Source: Paenibacillus sp. (lineage in GTDB: Bacteria > Bacillota > Bacilli > Paenibacillales > Paenibacillaceae). Taken from it: 64,000 bases of DNA. This document shows positions 8,730-17,229 of the stretch, piece by piece. Both the position numbers and the translations under genes were made by a program. The stretch covers positions 1 to 64,000 of the forward strand of contig JAFWEX010000150.1 in NCBI GenBank assembly GCA_017512705.1, given 5' to 3'. Below the pieces are notes generated by a model, which saw only the letters and a program-made list of their open reading frames with translations, was not told the origin of the DNA and did no database searches. The stretch's first letter is position 1; each line of letters opens with the position of its first letter.

Positions 8730-10825
8730 GCGAAGCCCTCCTTCTTCCGCAGTCTCTGCCAAATCTCCCGCCCGTCGTGCGAGTTCTTAAGTTCCACCAT
8801 GAACACCTCATCGTTCAGCGCATCCAGCAGCGTGCCGAGTGCGACAACATGCCGCTCCTTGTCCATCGCCGCCAGCGTAATGATTAGCCACACCGGCTGA
8901 CCGGACGGACCGAAGGCTAGTGACTCGCGAAAAGTCATGATGCTGAAGCCCGTACGCTTCACGCACTCCGGCATGTACACGTGAGGGAAAGCTATCCCCG
9001 CGCGGATAATGAACGGATGCTTGTTGGAGGAGATCATCTCGATTAGCTCCTCCCCATACCTGGCGTCCGAGACACCTTGCTGCATAAGGAGCAGGTTCCC
9101 TTCGCGCACGGCCTCTTCCCAAGACATGGGCTCCGCTCCGAGCGAGATCGACTCTGGTGCCAGCAGCGCGGTCAAACTGTAATCCTCTACGCTGGATTCC
9201 CCCAGTCGACTCCCGCCCTGGAACAGATGCAGCAGTTCTTCCAGCAGCCGGTTACGGTTATGGATATGCGCATTTCGCTCCACCAACTGAAAAATATCGT
9301 TCACCGCTTGCACTGCCGCTGCATAAGCAGCCGATTCACCTGAAGGCGATACGCCAAGGAAGTCCGTGATTTGCTTCTGATCCTCCTGGTTCAGGAGCGG
9401 CGATACTTTCATCCACGGCACCTGCAGGACCTGGCTGATCTCCATCGTACTAAGGATGGCATCTGCCTCCTGCAAAGTAATCTCCGCTGACTCCTTGTAT
9501 GAATAATTGCCCACGATATCAACCTGTGGAAAAATCGCCGCCACTCGCCGCTTCAGCATTGCCGAAGTGCCAAGCCCAGAACCACATACGACCGCCACGC
9601 GCTTGCGCGCCGGAGCTTTAGGTGGAATTAGCCCACTGCCGATGTGGAACATAATATAGCCGACCTCATCCCGATCGAATGTGACTTCCCATGGTGCCAT
9701 TACCTCGTTGACGATCCGCTCCAGCACATTCAGCAGTGAGCCATACTGAGCTTCGAGCTGCTGCAAAAGCGGGTTTTTTGACTGAAGTCCGAACTTGGCC
9801 CGGTAGATCGCAGGTTTCAAATGAATGACGAGTCCTTGCACAATCTGATCCATCATTTGCAGCGGCCGGCCAAGCTCCTGTTCGATGCGTACAATGATCT
9901 CTTTGGCCAAATCGGCGATCACGAGGTCCTCTGCCGGAAGACTCTGCTTCTGCGCGCCCAAAATATGCTGCGTGATATACCCAATCTCCGAGGCGGGGAG
10001 CTGCACGCCAAAATGCCGCTCGATCAGCGGCACGACCTCGGTCTTGATGAGCTCATACGTCTCATGACCCTGTAGCTCGGATAGGGACTCACGATCCATT
10101 TCAATCGAGTGTGTCCCCTTCAGCCGCTCCATCGCCATCAGCAAATGCAGAATCAACGTGGAGTACCCGGCATCCGTAAATTGTACCCCCATCTTCTCCT
10201 CGAGCCGCTGAATCGTGTCGAACAGCAGCGCTGCATCCTGAGCCTCGAACCAATCCTTCCATGGCATTATAGGAGAGTAGTTCGCTCCCCGCTGATCGAG
10301 AATATACCTTAGCAGCTTATCGTCTGTAATTTCCGAGCGCAGCAGATGCAAATACGCTCTGCGCTTCCGCTTCTCCGAGCCTTCGATGTGCAGCTGCCCA
10401 CGGTCTCTGTTCAGAGTCAGCTCCCAGCACGTCAGCCGCTCCCTAATTTCGTTCAAATCCTGCAGCAGCGTATTCTTGCTGATGCCGTACTCCTCCATGA
10501 CCGTCTTCACAGATAAGCTCTTCTCCTGAAGCAGCTGCTTCAGGAGCAGGCTAATCCGCTGCTCGGCATCCATATAATCTGGCCGCTCCCCCATCTGAAC
10601 GGCTAGTTGCTCCGATTGACCGGTCGCCAGCCGTAGCTGCACGCCAGCGGAGCGGTCGCGCACCAGGCTCACGCCCCGTTTCCGGAGCCAATCCTCGAGC
10701 TGCAGCAAATCCGCCCGCACCGTCCGCAGCGAGATTCCGTATTCATCGGCCAGTTGCTGCAGCGAAATGTACCGGTCGCTTGCCATCAACTGCTTGATCA
10801 TGCGCTGTTGTCTGCTTGTTATCAT
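8726..10825 (-). CDS. BglG-family PTS-regulated transcription factor with EIIB and EIIA modules
   Basis: The 699-aa protein is a MtlR/LicR-type activator. Two winged-helix regions (about 1-60 and 90-150) precede two PTS regulation domains (about 190-295 and 300-402) with candidate histidines at 227, 335 and 394. An EIIB-like module follows with Cys414 in VVCGSGLGTS, then an EIIA module (about 545-699) with His615 in AFPHVY. Phosphorylation of these sites links its activity to sugar supply. It is the first gene of the operon and overlaps EIIB by 4 nt. All key Cys/His residues are intact, so the EIIA module may act as the transport EIIA. Confidence 0.9.
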   Translation of the reverse strand: MITSRQQRMIKQLMASDRYISLQQLADEYGISLRTVRADLLQLEDWLRKRGVSLVRDRSAGVQLRLATGQSEQLAVQMGERPDYMDAEQRISLLLKQLLQEKSLSVKTVMEEYGISKNTLLQDLNEIRERLTCWELTLNRDRGQLHIEGSEKRKRRAYLHLLRSEITDDKLLRYILDQRGANYSPIMPWKDWFEAQDAALLFDTIQRLEEKMGVQFTDAGYSTLILHLLMAMERLKGTHSIEMDRESLSELQGHETYELIKTEVVPLIERHFGVQLPASEIGYITQHILGAQKQSLPAEDLVIADLAKEIIVRIEQELGRPLQMMDQIVQGLVIHLKPAIYRAKFGLQSKNPLLQQLEAQYGSLLNVLERIVNEVMAPWEVTFDRDEVGYIMFHIGSGLIPPKAPARKRVAVVCGSGLGTSAMLKRRVAAIFPQVDIVGNYSYKESAEITLQEADAILSTMEISQVLQVPWMKVSPLLNQEDQKQITDFLGVSPSGESAAYAAAVQAVNDIFQLVERNAHIHNRNRLLEELLHLFQGGSRLGESSVEDYSLTALLAPESISLGAEPMSWEEAVREGNLLLMQQGVSDARYGEELIEMISSNKHPFIIRAGIAFPHVYMPECVKRTGFSIMTFRESLAFGPSGQPVWLIITLAAMDKERHVVALGTLLDALNDEVFMVELKNSHDGREIWQRLRKKEGFA

Positions 10826-10912
10826 CTATGATCACCCGAGCATTTCGTTTATTTGTATGCGCTATCATAATTAGATTATTGCATATTTAACTAGTAAGAT
10901 ATAGAGCAATAC

Positions 10913-10940
10913 GAAAAACGACCGCTCTTTCGAGCGCCCG
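10913..10940 (-). terminator. Probable terminator
   Basis: On the minus strand a GAAA-tetraloop hairpin (GCTC GAAA GAGC core) is followed by TTTTT. It probably ends transcription of the small genes at 11059-11541 before the PTS regulator gene. Confidence 0.5.
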
Positions 10941-11058
10941 TCCTGTTCATACAAACTTCTTCTCCTGACGTTTGCATTACCCTGTCCATACGTTTCAAAC
11001 TGCTACCGCAGACTGTGTGCGACTGATTCAAATACACATTTCTCCATTTTATATATAT

Positions 11059-11298
11059 CTATGACAAGAAGTAACCTAGAAACTGTGCAACACCGCTTAA
11101 CATCCCTAGACATCCGACGGTAAGTGCAATCCATCCAAACACATTCTTTCGTTCCGAAGCTCTATTCTTCAGCAACACAAATCCCAAAAGGATTAAACCG
11201 ATTCCAGCAATAATGTTGAGTAAGAAAACCTCTGTTCTAAAATCTCCAAAAAAGTTATCCAAAATATCGTCCACCGCATTTTCAAATTTATTCTCCAT
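11059..11298 (-). CDS. Small membrane protein, 79 aa
   Basis: The family is not recognised. The product has an acidic N-terminus of about 24 residues and two hydrophobic segments (about 25-43 and 53-76) separated by a short basic loop (KNRASERKN), as in small two-helix membrane proteins. A GAGGTG site lies about 8 nt before the ATG. It follows the gene at 11302-11541 by 3 nt, so the two are probably co-transcribed. Function unknown. Confidence 0.6.
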   Translation of the reverse strand: MENKFENAVDDILDNFFGDFRTEVFLLNIIAGIGLILLGFVLLKNRASERKNVFGWIALTVGCLGMLSGVAQFLGYFLS

Positions 11299-11301
11299 AA
11301 C

Positions 11302-11541
11302 CTACACCTCAATTTTATTACGTTTTTCATCAGCATAGCTGGTACTCATTAAAGAGAATATTAGACTCCACAATCCCTCGAGAAGATCAGTACATTCGAT
11401 ATAAAAGTTGCTGCCGCAGATAAACCAAACCTTAGTCGATGATAGCTTCGAAACCGCGATAAAAGATGAAAGCCCTCCTCCCACACCATCCAGCCATACA
11501 GAATCGTAGATTTGTACCACCTGGAATTTCAAATTTGTCAC
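11302..11541 (-). CDS. Hypothetical protein, 79 aa, GTG start
   Basis: A 79-codon minus-strand frame opens with GTG at 11541. An AAGG stretch lies only about 3 nt upstream, so initiation is not well supported. The product has mixed composition with two cysteines and no recognisable domain; the end is charged. The tight spacing to the small membrane protein gene downstream argues for a real gene, while the weak start argues for caution. It could be the 3' part of a decayed gene. Confidence 0.4.
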   Translation of the reverse strand: MTNLKFQVVQIYDSVWLDGVGGGLSSFIAVSKLSSTKVWFICGSNFYIECTDLLEGLWSLIFSLMSTSYADEKRNKIEV

Positions 11542-11636
11542 CCACCTTAGCTTTCAGTGAATTTTTTTCATAATTTTATTTTAAGCAGCAGAGATAACAT
11601 TTTTCTTATCTGAATCTTAAAAAAGAATTAAGTACG

Positions 11637-11672
11637 CAAAAAAAGCTCCCACAGTATCTCGCTGCAGGAGCT
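11637..11672 (-). terminator. Strong rho-independent terminator
   Basis: An 11-bp minus-strand stem (AGCTCCTGCAG with CTGTGGGAGCT, two G-T pairs, 7-nt loop) runs into a T-rich tail. It lies at the left edge of the acetyltransferase array and would end transcripts coming from the dihydrofolate reductase-like gene. Confidence 0.8.
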
Positions 11673-11695
11673 ATATGTTCCCTAGGTTTTAAACG

Positions 11696-11893
11696 CTAAA
11701 CAATCCTGTCAATTACCAATACCTCTTCAAGCCAGTATCTTTCTTGATCAGCACGATATTTGTCCCTTATTGTTCATCCAACTAGCAAGTTTATTCCACC
11801 CCATTGGTATTTGTTCAAATGAATCATTCATTGGATCAGGCGCTGGCGCATACAGGGCTTCTGAATTCAAATATTCCCATGCATGGACTATTG
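11696..11893 (-). pseudogene. 5'-truncated, frameshifted gene remnant
   Basis: Starting within the 3' end of the dihydrofolate reductase-like gene, one minus frame reads coding-like sequence (HAWEYLNSEALYAPAPDPMN). Near 11771-11775 a one-base shift moves it into another frame reading YRADQERYWLEEVL, ending at TAG 11696-11698. Removing one A from the AACAATAAG run restores a single frame of about 65 codons. The N-terminal part is missing. I do not recognise the family. It looks like a gene decapitated when the reductase gene was inserted. Confidence 0.5.
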
Positions 11894-12397
11894 TACCTCG
11901 TACTTGAGGAGCACCATTCCGCTGGGATAGGCGCGCTGTCCAATGAATACCAAACGCCGGCGCACTCCATGCGAAGCGAGTAACGGAACCCCACCTCCCA
12001 AAAGAATTGGGATGATCGCCGGTTCGACCGTATCGACAAGATTCCACGAGAGTAACTGTGAGAAGAGATCCCCTCCGCCATAGAGCCAGATATCTCGACC
12101 AGGTTGCGCACGAAGTTCGCGAACTCGTGCTTCAAGCCCCTCGCTCACGACCTCAATGTCAGGATGATCTTCTTGCCGAAGTGATCGCGAGGCAACAATT
12201 ACTTGCTTTCCGGGAAAACTTTCACCCATACCACATATGATCTCATACGTCCGACGACCCATAAGGAGTGTGTCGAACTGTGCATGAAGCTCTTCGAAAT
12301 CAAATGTGGGCTCTGGCATAATCCAGTCGAACTCATCTTCGGGTCCTGCGATGAAGCCATCCAGACTACATGCCACCTGATATCGTAACTTTCTCAT
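11888..12397 (-). CDS. Dihydrofolate reductase / RibD C-terminal-like protein
   Basis: The 169-aa product belongs to the RibD C-terminal/dihydrofolate reductase fold, seen in the start MRKLRYQVACSLDGFIAG, the LLMGRRTYE segment near residue 45 (cofactor-binding region) and IWLYGGGDLFSQLL near 103. Members are NADPH-dependent reductases of pterin- or flavin-pathway-like substrates; stand-alone copies such as YyaP/YwjB are mostly uncharacterised. It is GC-richer than the acetyltransferase genes beside it, which suggests a separate origin. Stand-alone reductases of this fold are also common as integron cassette genes. Confidence 0.82.
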   Translation of the reverse strand: MRKLRYQVACSLDGFIAGPEDEFDWIMPEPTFDFEELHAQFDTLLMGRRTYEIICGMGESFPGKQVIVASRSLRQEDHPDIEVVSEGLEARVRELRAQPGRDIWLYGGGDLFSQLLSWNLVDTVEPAIIPILLGGGVPLLASHGVRRRLVFIGQRAYPSGMVLLKYEVQ

Positions 12398-12543
12398 CAG
12401 ATCACCTCATTTTATTTATCTTTGTATGTCCCATTCGAATCTTTCCAAGTATATTCTAGGTGTTGTAGTGTGCCCATGGAGTTGGATGCTACCACACTCT
12501 AGATTAATGTACTATGATGCCAGCCACTTCATCGAGACACTTA

Positions 12544-13044
12544 TCAATAGGTCTTTCCCATATAATACTCATCTACACAGTTACCATCTACGATTAGAGA
12601 ATTCTTCTTAATCCCTTCGATTTCAAATCCCATCTTCTTATATAATCTTATCGCTCGCTCATTATGAACCATTACTGTCAGTTCTAATCGATTTACATGA
12701 TTATTTATTCTCCAATGTTCTAACTCGTTAAATAGTCTAGTTCCTATTCCCTTGCCGTTAAACTCTTCCAAAATCCCTATTACTATTTGAGCTCTATGTC
12801 TAATTCTATTTGTATTACCACCTATTACAGTTAAATGACCTACTAATCTATTGTCATGTTCAGCCACTATTATTGTAGAATTAGTTGAATTTCTAAATGT
12901 AGTAATAATATTACCTTGTTGTTCTATAGTCGTTTTTCGTTCAAATGGTTCAAATAGCATATAATTACTTTCTTGATCCAATTGTTTATTCAATGCTAAC
13001 AGCTTCTCTGCATCTTCTTCATTTATCATTCTAATACTAACCAT
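12544..13044 (-). CDS. GNAT family N-acetyltransferase (166 aa)
   Basis: This protein transfers an acetyl group from acetyl-CoA to an unknown amine. The pyrophosphate-binding motif A is FNGKGIGTRL at residues 95-104, followed by the motif-B region ending RLYKKMGFE. It most resembles the RimJ/RimL/SpeG-like branch. An AGAGGG site lies about 7 nt before the ATG. It is the first of eight GNAT genes in the minus-strand array and has no obvious promoter of its own. Confidence 0.85.
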   Translation of the reverse strand: MVSIRMINEEDAEKLLALNKQLDQESNYMLFEPFERKTTIEQQGNIITTFRNSTNSTIIVAEHDNRLVGHLTVIGGNTNRIRHRAQIVIGILEEFNGKGIGTRLFNELEHWRINNHVNRLELTVMVHNERAIRLYKKMGFEIEGIKKNSLIVDGNCVDEYYMGKTY

Positions 13045-13148
13045 GAATATTCCCTCTCTGGATATAAGTTAAATTTTTGATGAATAGTACTTCACCTTTT
13101 TTACCACTTCTCTAGTTCACTTCGGGCAAATCGGGAGGCTTCTCCTCC

Positions 13149-13177
13149 GTAACTTAGATACTTTGTTATGTGATGTC
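13149..13177 (-). repeat. Spacer motif family 1, copy 2
   Basis: The minus strand reads CATAACAAAGTATCTAAGTTA, matching 19 of 21 positions of the copy at 18342-18371. It starts about 28 nt after the stop of the acetyltransferase gene at 13205. A GGAGG...CCTCC hairpin follows. Confidence 0.6.
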
Positions 13178-13204
13178 TACCTCATTTTCGGAAAACTTTT
13201 AAAA

Positions 13205-13636
13205 TTATAAGTACTTCTTAAAGGCTTTACTCGAATCACCGTCATAACCTAAATTTGTATAAAACTTATGTGCTTGTTTCCTCGAAGCTCCGCTGGCTAA
13301 AAAGATCTTAACACAATTCCTTGAGATACACAGATCTTCAATATGCTTCATAATGAGCGATCCATAGCCTTGCCCTTGTCTGTTTCCAGATACAATTACA
13401 CGTTCTACAACCCCAAAAGGTTGTGACTCTATCAACGCATCTAAACATAGATGCAAATGTGCAGTTGCAACGATCTCTTGGTCTACTTCGCAAACGAACA
13501 AATAACTATTATGATCATGTTTAATTTCTTCTATTCTATCTTCCACCACTTTTATTTTTGTGTTGTTTGGAAGCAACTCTCTGTATAGTCGTTCAATAGC
13601 CTCAGCGTCATTTATTTCAGCTTCACGAATTATCAT
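13205..13636 (-). CDS. GNAT family N-acetyltransferase (143 aa)
   Basis: A compact acetyltransferase with the acetyl-CoA motif RQGQGYGSLI at residues 86-95 and a C-terminal KFYTNLGY block. The substrate is unknown. GAGGAG lies 7 nt upstream of the ATG. Its 3' side carries the family-1 spacer motif. It is AT-rich and in the same orientation as all its neighbours. Confidence 0.85.
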   Translation of the reverse strand: MIIREAEINDAEAIERLYRELLPNNTKIKVVEDRIEEIKHDHNSYLFVCEVDQEIVATAHLHLCLDALIESQPFGVVERVIVSGNRQGQGYGSLIMKHIEDLCISRNCVKIFLASGASRKQAHKFYTNLGYDGDSSKAFKKYL

Positions 13637-13688
13637 TCATATTCTCCTCAATATTTAGGCTTATTTGGCAATGCCGCGTTGAATTACT

Positions 13689-14201
13689 TCAATCCTGATA
13701 ATTCGTTATTTTTAACTCATATTTAATTTGTGTTTTACTGTGCCCTTCTACTGTTTCGTTCTTTTCTTCTATTGGTCTAAATCCACTCTTCTCATAAAAT
13801 GTTCTTCCTATATGATTCTCTTTCGCTACCCAAGCAAACAGTTTTTTTATTGGCTTTAAAACTTGAATATATTCATCCACGAAGGCTTTCCCTATTCCCA
13901 TCTTGTGATATTCAGGTCGTATATAGATCCTAAGTAATTCATATTCTTCATCATTCACTCGACTAGTTTGAGCATATCCAACGACTTCGTGATTAAATTC
14001 AGCTATCAAAAAACTCCGTTTGTCACTTTGAAAATCTCTCTCCACAGATCGACTTAAATTCTCATTAGAATAAGCCCTGCTTAGAAAATGTTGAATGAAA
14101 TCTTTTGAGTAAATTCCTTCATAAGTATACATCCATGTTTCATAAGCTATGGATTGAATATGAGGGATATCTTCGCTTGAAACAAACCTAATGGTGACCA
14201 T
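13689..14201 (-). CDS. GNAT family N-acetyltransferase (170 aa)
   Basis: The motif YHKMGIGKAF at residues 98-107 and the TFYEKSGFRP block identify a GNAT enzyme. The N-terminus resembles ribosomal-protein/small-amine acetyltransferases. AAGAAGGA lies about 7 nt before the ATG. Only about 50 nt separate it from the next gene downstream, so the two may be read together. Substrate unknown. Confidence 0.85.
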   Translation of the reverse strand: MVTIRFVSSEDIPHIQSIAYETWMYTYEGIYSKDFIQHFLSRAYSNENLSRSVERDFQSDKRSFLIAEFNHEVVGYAQTSRVNDEEYELLRIYIRPEYHKMGIGKAFVDEYIQVLKPIKKLFAWVAKENHIGRTFYEKSGFRPIEEKNETVEGHSKTQIKYELKITNYQD

Positions 14202-14479
14202 TTGGTTATCCTTCTTCCCTTATATGGTATTTATTTTTTAACGGTTTCGCCACTTAGCTTTGTAGGGTTATCTGTCTGATTTGCTTCCGTTAGTTTACCT
14301 GAAATTTCATATAAGTCTGGTCTGGATCGGCCGCGATGAAGTTAGGTGGTGTCGATGTGTCGTATTTTTCTGCTTTCTCGCTTTACGCCACTGGAGACTG
14401 GGGGACTACAGTCCAGATGTAGGGATATCCTGTTACACGATGTTAATGCCTTCTTCAATTCCATTATTTAAAATCTTTC
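14202..14479. other. Spacer with attC-like site
   Basis: This 278-nt spacer holds no convincing gene. Read on the minus strand it contains CACCACCTAAC near 14341-14351, closely matching the site at 16984-16994, followed in both by ATCGCGGC. A hairpin-prone block (TGGACTGTAGTC...) lies at about 14395-14425. Confidence 0.5.
14327..14358 (-). repeat. Spacer motif family 2, copy 1 (attC core-like ACCTAAC)
   Basis: The minus strand carries ACATCGACACCACCTAAC then ATCGCGGC three nt later. ACCTAAC fits the integron core pattern RYYYAAC. The second copy is at 16971-17001. Confidence 0.5.
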
Positions 14480-14998
14480 TCATTTCGCTATAAACTCTCG
14501 AATCAATTTTATTCTATGCAAAGGGATCGATCCTATAACCACCTGTAAATGTTGTTCTGAGCTGTTCCAGTAATCTGAATTCATTAATTCTTCAAGAGCA
14601 AAAATTCTTTCCCAGCTTTCTTCCTTGGTTAAACTTATTAATCCTTCATCATATAGTTGATCTTCTTCTTCAGTTAGAGCTAAAAAACTTTGATTTAACA
14701 CACAATGCCAAGCATCAAAATCAGAAATGAGTACTTCTTCAGGATTTAAATCAACTTCCAAAAGTACTCCGTGTGAACCTCTCTCTAAGTGTCCACTACG
14801 TCTCATATCGGGTTTAATAGGCCACAACCAAACCGGATATTCTCCTGAGTAATGGACTAATTTTTTTTCCATTTGGGACATCATCCAATGATAAGGTTTA
14901 ATAAATTCTTCCCATATAAAATGAATATTTCCGGTGAGAATGTCTTTAGAAATGGCGTCTCGCCAAGCATCTATTGATTGTATTGTCCAAAACTTCAT
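14480..14998 (-). CDS. DUF3841 family protein
   Basis: The 172-aa product matches the DUF3841 type: it opens MKFWTIQSIDAWRDA, has a WLWPIKPD segment near residue 56, and VLLEVDLNPEEVLISDFDAW in the middle. The function of the family is unknown; members occur as accessory genes in Firmicutes. The ATG lies 3 nt after the stop of the acetyltransferase gene at 15002, with only a distant GGAG site, so translation is probably coupled to that gene. Confidence 0.8.
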   Translation of the reverse strand: MKFWTIQSIDAWRDAISKDILTGNIHFIWEEFIKPYHWMMSQMEKKLVHYSGEYPVWLWPIKPDMRRSGHLERGSHGVLLEVDLNPEEVLISDFDAWHCVLNQSFLALTEEEDQLYDEGLISLTKEESWERIFALEELMNSDYWNSSEQHLQVVIGSIPLHRIKLIREFIAK

Positions 14999-15001
14999 TT
15001 T

Positions 15002-15472
15002 TTAAATCTTCAACTCCCATTTCTCTTCAACCATTTCTTGATTGGATAAAAGAGAGTTCTTCACTTCCGTGATATTAAACCCAAAACTCTCATATAATTT
15101 TCTCGCAGCATACAAAGATGTATTCGTCCATAAAATAATAGTCTTATAGTTTTTGTCTTTAGAAAATTCGATTGCCTTCTGTATTAATCGTTTCCCCAAA
15201 CCTCTTCCTCTTTGATCAGGCTCTATAAGAAACCATCGCAACTGAGCAATATCATCAGATACTTTAACAATACCTATTGAGCCTTTAAGTAGCCCATTTG
15301 AATCAATTACCCATACATTTTCTTTTTCTTCATTTCTATTCTTCATGAAATTATGGATTGATTCAGATATGAAAATATTAAATGAATCGTCAAAATAATA
15401 TTCTTCTTGGTATATTCGAAAATGGGATTCCACAATATACTTTTGATCCCTTTCAGTGCAAGATCGAATCAA
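15002..15472 (-). CDS. GNAT family N-acetyltransferase (156 aa), TTG start
   Basis: The acetyl-CoA motif QRGRGLGKRL sits in the centre, with an AARKLYESFGF block before the C-terminus, as in MarR-associated/stand-alone GNATs. The TTG at 15472 is preferred because AGGTGG lies 8 nt upstream and the resulting start (MIRSCTERDQ) fits the family; a GTG four codons earlier overlaps the site. The downstream DUF3841 gene follows after 3 nt, giving a two-gene unit. Confidence 0.82.
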   Translation of the reverse strand: MIRSCTERDQKYIVESHFRIYQEEYYFDDSFNIFISESIHNFMKNRNEEKENVWVIDSNGLLKGSIGIVKVSDDIAQLRWFLIEPDQRGRGLGKRLIQKAIEFSKDKNYKTIILWTNTSLYAARKLYESFGFNITEVKNSLLSNQEMVEEKWELKI

Positions 15473-15637
15473 TACAATCACCACCTAAATTCTTCTCATA
15501 ATTCCATAGCAACACTAAAGATCTGATTTCACGAAAAAACAAACTTATTTGAACTATCAAATTTAGTCTTTATCTTTCTTTAAGTTAATTTCCATACCTC
15601 ACTTCGACTCCTTACGATCAGTGAATGCTTGCCAATA

Positions 15638-15766
15638 TCAATTGATATACCTTCTTGAGTAAATCTTTTTAAATCTTTTTAAATCTCCATCCTCTTTGAG
15701 TTTTTGATATATCGATAAAGGAAAAAGCAATCCTGCAAGGGTATTTCGAATAATGTTTATCATCAT
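15638..15766 (-). CDS. Possible small protein, 42 aa
   Basis: In the 326-nt gap between two array genes, an ATG-ATG start at 15766 follows AAGGAG by 6 nt and opens a 42-codon frame. The product has a hydrophobic N-terminal half (residues 3-20, RNTLAGLLFPLSIY) and a strongly basic C-terminal half (KRFKKIYSRR). A 10-nt tandem duplication of AAATCTTTTT lies inside it. It could be a small membrane-associated peptide or the surviving start of a truncated gene. Confidence 0.4.
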   Translation of the reverse strand: MMINIIRNTLAGLLFPLSIYQKLKEDGDLKRFKKIYSRRYIN

Positions 15767-15810
15767 CGAGTCTCCTTAGTTATCGGATGTCTTCGTCTTC
15801 CTGAAATACT

Positions 15811-16356
15811 CTACAAAACATCTTTGTACTCATTCATGATCCTCATAACAAATTCTGTCTTCCCTTCAGTATAGGCTTTGCGATTGTTTTTGAATTCACT
15901 TGACAGTTGGATCTTCAAATTTGTGTACTCCGAAACCAATAAGGGATACTTTCTTAATATGTCTCGAAACATTATATGTCTTTTTAGCTCGTCACTTTCT
16001 CTATTGCATACGTATAGATGATGTTCGTGCTTCACATCGCCTTCACTACTGTAAGGTACGTAAATCTCCTTTCTTGCAAATGCCTCTCTGTTTTTAATTC
16101 CTAAATCGCCTTCGTGTACATATCCCAGTTCGTCTAGCTTCTTAATTACCTCTGGTAGATCTTCCATGGATTCAATTACTACATCTATATCAATGATTGG
16201 CTTGGCTACAAGATTCGGTATCGCGGTACTACCAACGTGCTCAATTCGTAGTGCTAGACCACTAAGTTTATTGGATAAAACTGATTCTATAATCTTGAAC
16301 GCTTTTGGCCATTTTTCATTGTATTCTTCAATAAGTACTGGCTTTTGATCACTCAT
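15811..16356 (-). CDS. GrpB family protein (nucleotidyltransferase fold)
   Basis: The 181-aa product has the GrpB/UPF0157 hallmarks: VLIEEYNEKWPKAF at the start, RIEHVGSTAIPNLVAKPIID around residues 37-56, IDVDIVI-like acidic strand, then a conserved HHLYVC segment near residue 113. The fold is that of nucleotidyltransferases; GrpB is found alone or fused to dephospho-CoA kinase, and its reaction is not settled. It is a common accessory gene in Bacillales and lies 15 nt from the acetyltransferase gene upstream. Confidence 0.85.
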   Translation of the reverse strand: MSDQKPVLIEEYNEKWPKAFKIIESVLSNKLSGLALRIEHVGSTAIPNLVAKPIIDIDVVIESMEDLPEVIKKLDELGYVHEGDLGIKNREAFARKEIYVPYSSEGDVKHEHHLYVCNRESDELKRHIMFRDILRKYPLLVSEYTNLKIQLSSEFKNNRKAYTEGKTEFVMRIMNEYKDVL

Positions 16357-16371
16357 CGCAATCCCCCAATG

Positions 16372-16884
16372 TTAGTTCTTCTCATATAAATTTATCTTCC
16401 ATCCATTGCTCCAATTTAAAGTTCTCATATGTTTATATCCCATATCAAGATAATATTGGTTTAATCTTATGTTATCAGCCATGCAGTCAAGTCTTATCTG
16501 GTTTTTACCTTTATCCCTAATATATTGTTCAGCCCAAGTTAATAATTGTTTACCTACTCCTTTTCCAATATGAACTCTACTTACCGCAAATCTATGTATG
16601 TATCCTGAATCATGATCATCAAGTTCTTCCCATAAAATTGGATCTGACCAACAAATATATAATGTTCCTATAACCTTTCCGTTAAATCTTGCTAAAAAAA
16701 ATTCAACCCCATCATTGAAGCATTCATAAATTTGATTAATATTAAAATGATCCGGATTCCATTGGTTAATACCTTTAGATTGAATCCATCTTGCAGAGTC
16801 TTTCCAAAGATCAAGTATAATTTGACTATCGATTTCATTTGCCCGTTGCACATCAATATTGATATTTTCATGAACTTCCTTCAT
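16372..16884 (-). CDS. GNAT family N-acetyltransferase (170 aa)
   Basis: Motif HIGKGVGKQL near residue 116 and the C-terminal NQYYLDMGYK block mark a GNAT enzyme. Its N-terminal part (ILDLWKDSARWIQSKGINQW) is typical of a Bacillus/Paenibacillus subgroup of unknown substrate. The ATG at 16884 follows GGGGGAG by 7 nt; an upstream TTG was rejected. GrpB follows 15 nt downstream, so the two probably form a unit. Confidence 0.85.
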   Translation of the reverse strand: MKEVHENINIDVQRANEIDSQIILDLWKDSARWIQSKGINQWNPDHFNINQIYECFNDGVEFFLARFNGKVIGTLYICWSDPILWEELDDHDSGYIHRFAVSRVHIGKGVGKQLLTWAEQYIRDKGKNQIRLDCMADNIRLNQYYLDMGYKHMRTLNWSNGWKINLYEKN

Positions 16885-16943
16885 TGACTTCTCCCCCAAA
16901 GTAATAGAGCATCATATTTCAATCGTTGTTATATTCACGACGT

Positions 16944-16996
16944 CACACCACCTTAAGCGACTAAAGGAAGCTGCCGCGATTCCGTTAGGTGGTGCA
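16944..16996 (-). repeat. Spacer motif family 2, copy 2: attC-like inverted repeat
   Basis: Arms CACCACCTTAA (16946-16956) and TTAGGTGGTG (16985-16994) form an imperfect inverted repeat around a roughly 28-nt centre. On the minus strand it opens CACCACCTAAC, containing the RYYYAAC core, and closes CTTAAGGTGGTG. This architecture resembles a short integron attC site. The stop of the remnant at 16985 falls inside the core. Confidence 0.5.
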
Positions 16997-17095
16997 GATG
17001 TACCCAATCCATCCATCTTCTTCAAAAGATGATTCACCCTCTTTATCTGAGTATGCAATTTCATTAGGTGCTTTCGTATATACTACATGCTTACA
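16985..17095 (-). pseudogene. C-terminal gene remnant ending in the attC-like core
   Basis: A minus frame of 36 codons reads coding-like sequence (YTKAPNEIAYSDKEGESSFE, then DGWIGYICTT) and stops at TAA 16985-16987, which is part of ACCTAAC. It follows an in-frame TAG at 17096-17098 and has no start signal. Stop codons inside the attC are common in integron cassettes. The family is not recognised. Confidence 0.4.
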
Positions 17096-17229
17096 CTAAT
17101 TTTCCAAACAATAGTATTGAGGGTGTCTGACTTCTCTCTTAACAAAGCTCTGCTACCTTTTCTATATAGATATGATCCTCGTTATCGTAAGCAATTCCCT
17201 GACACTGGGGTTCTAATGTCGCCTCAGAG

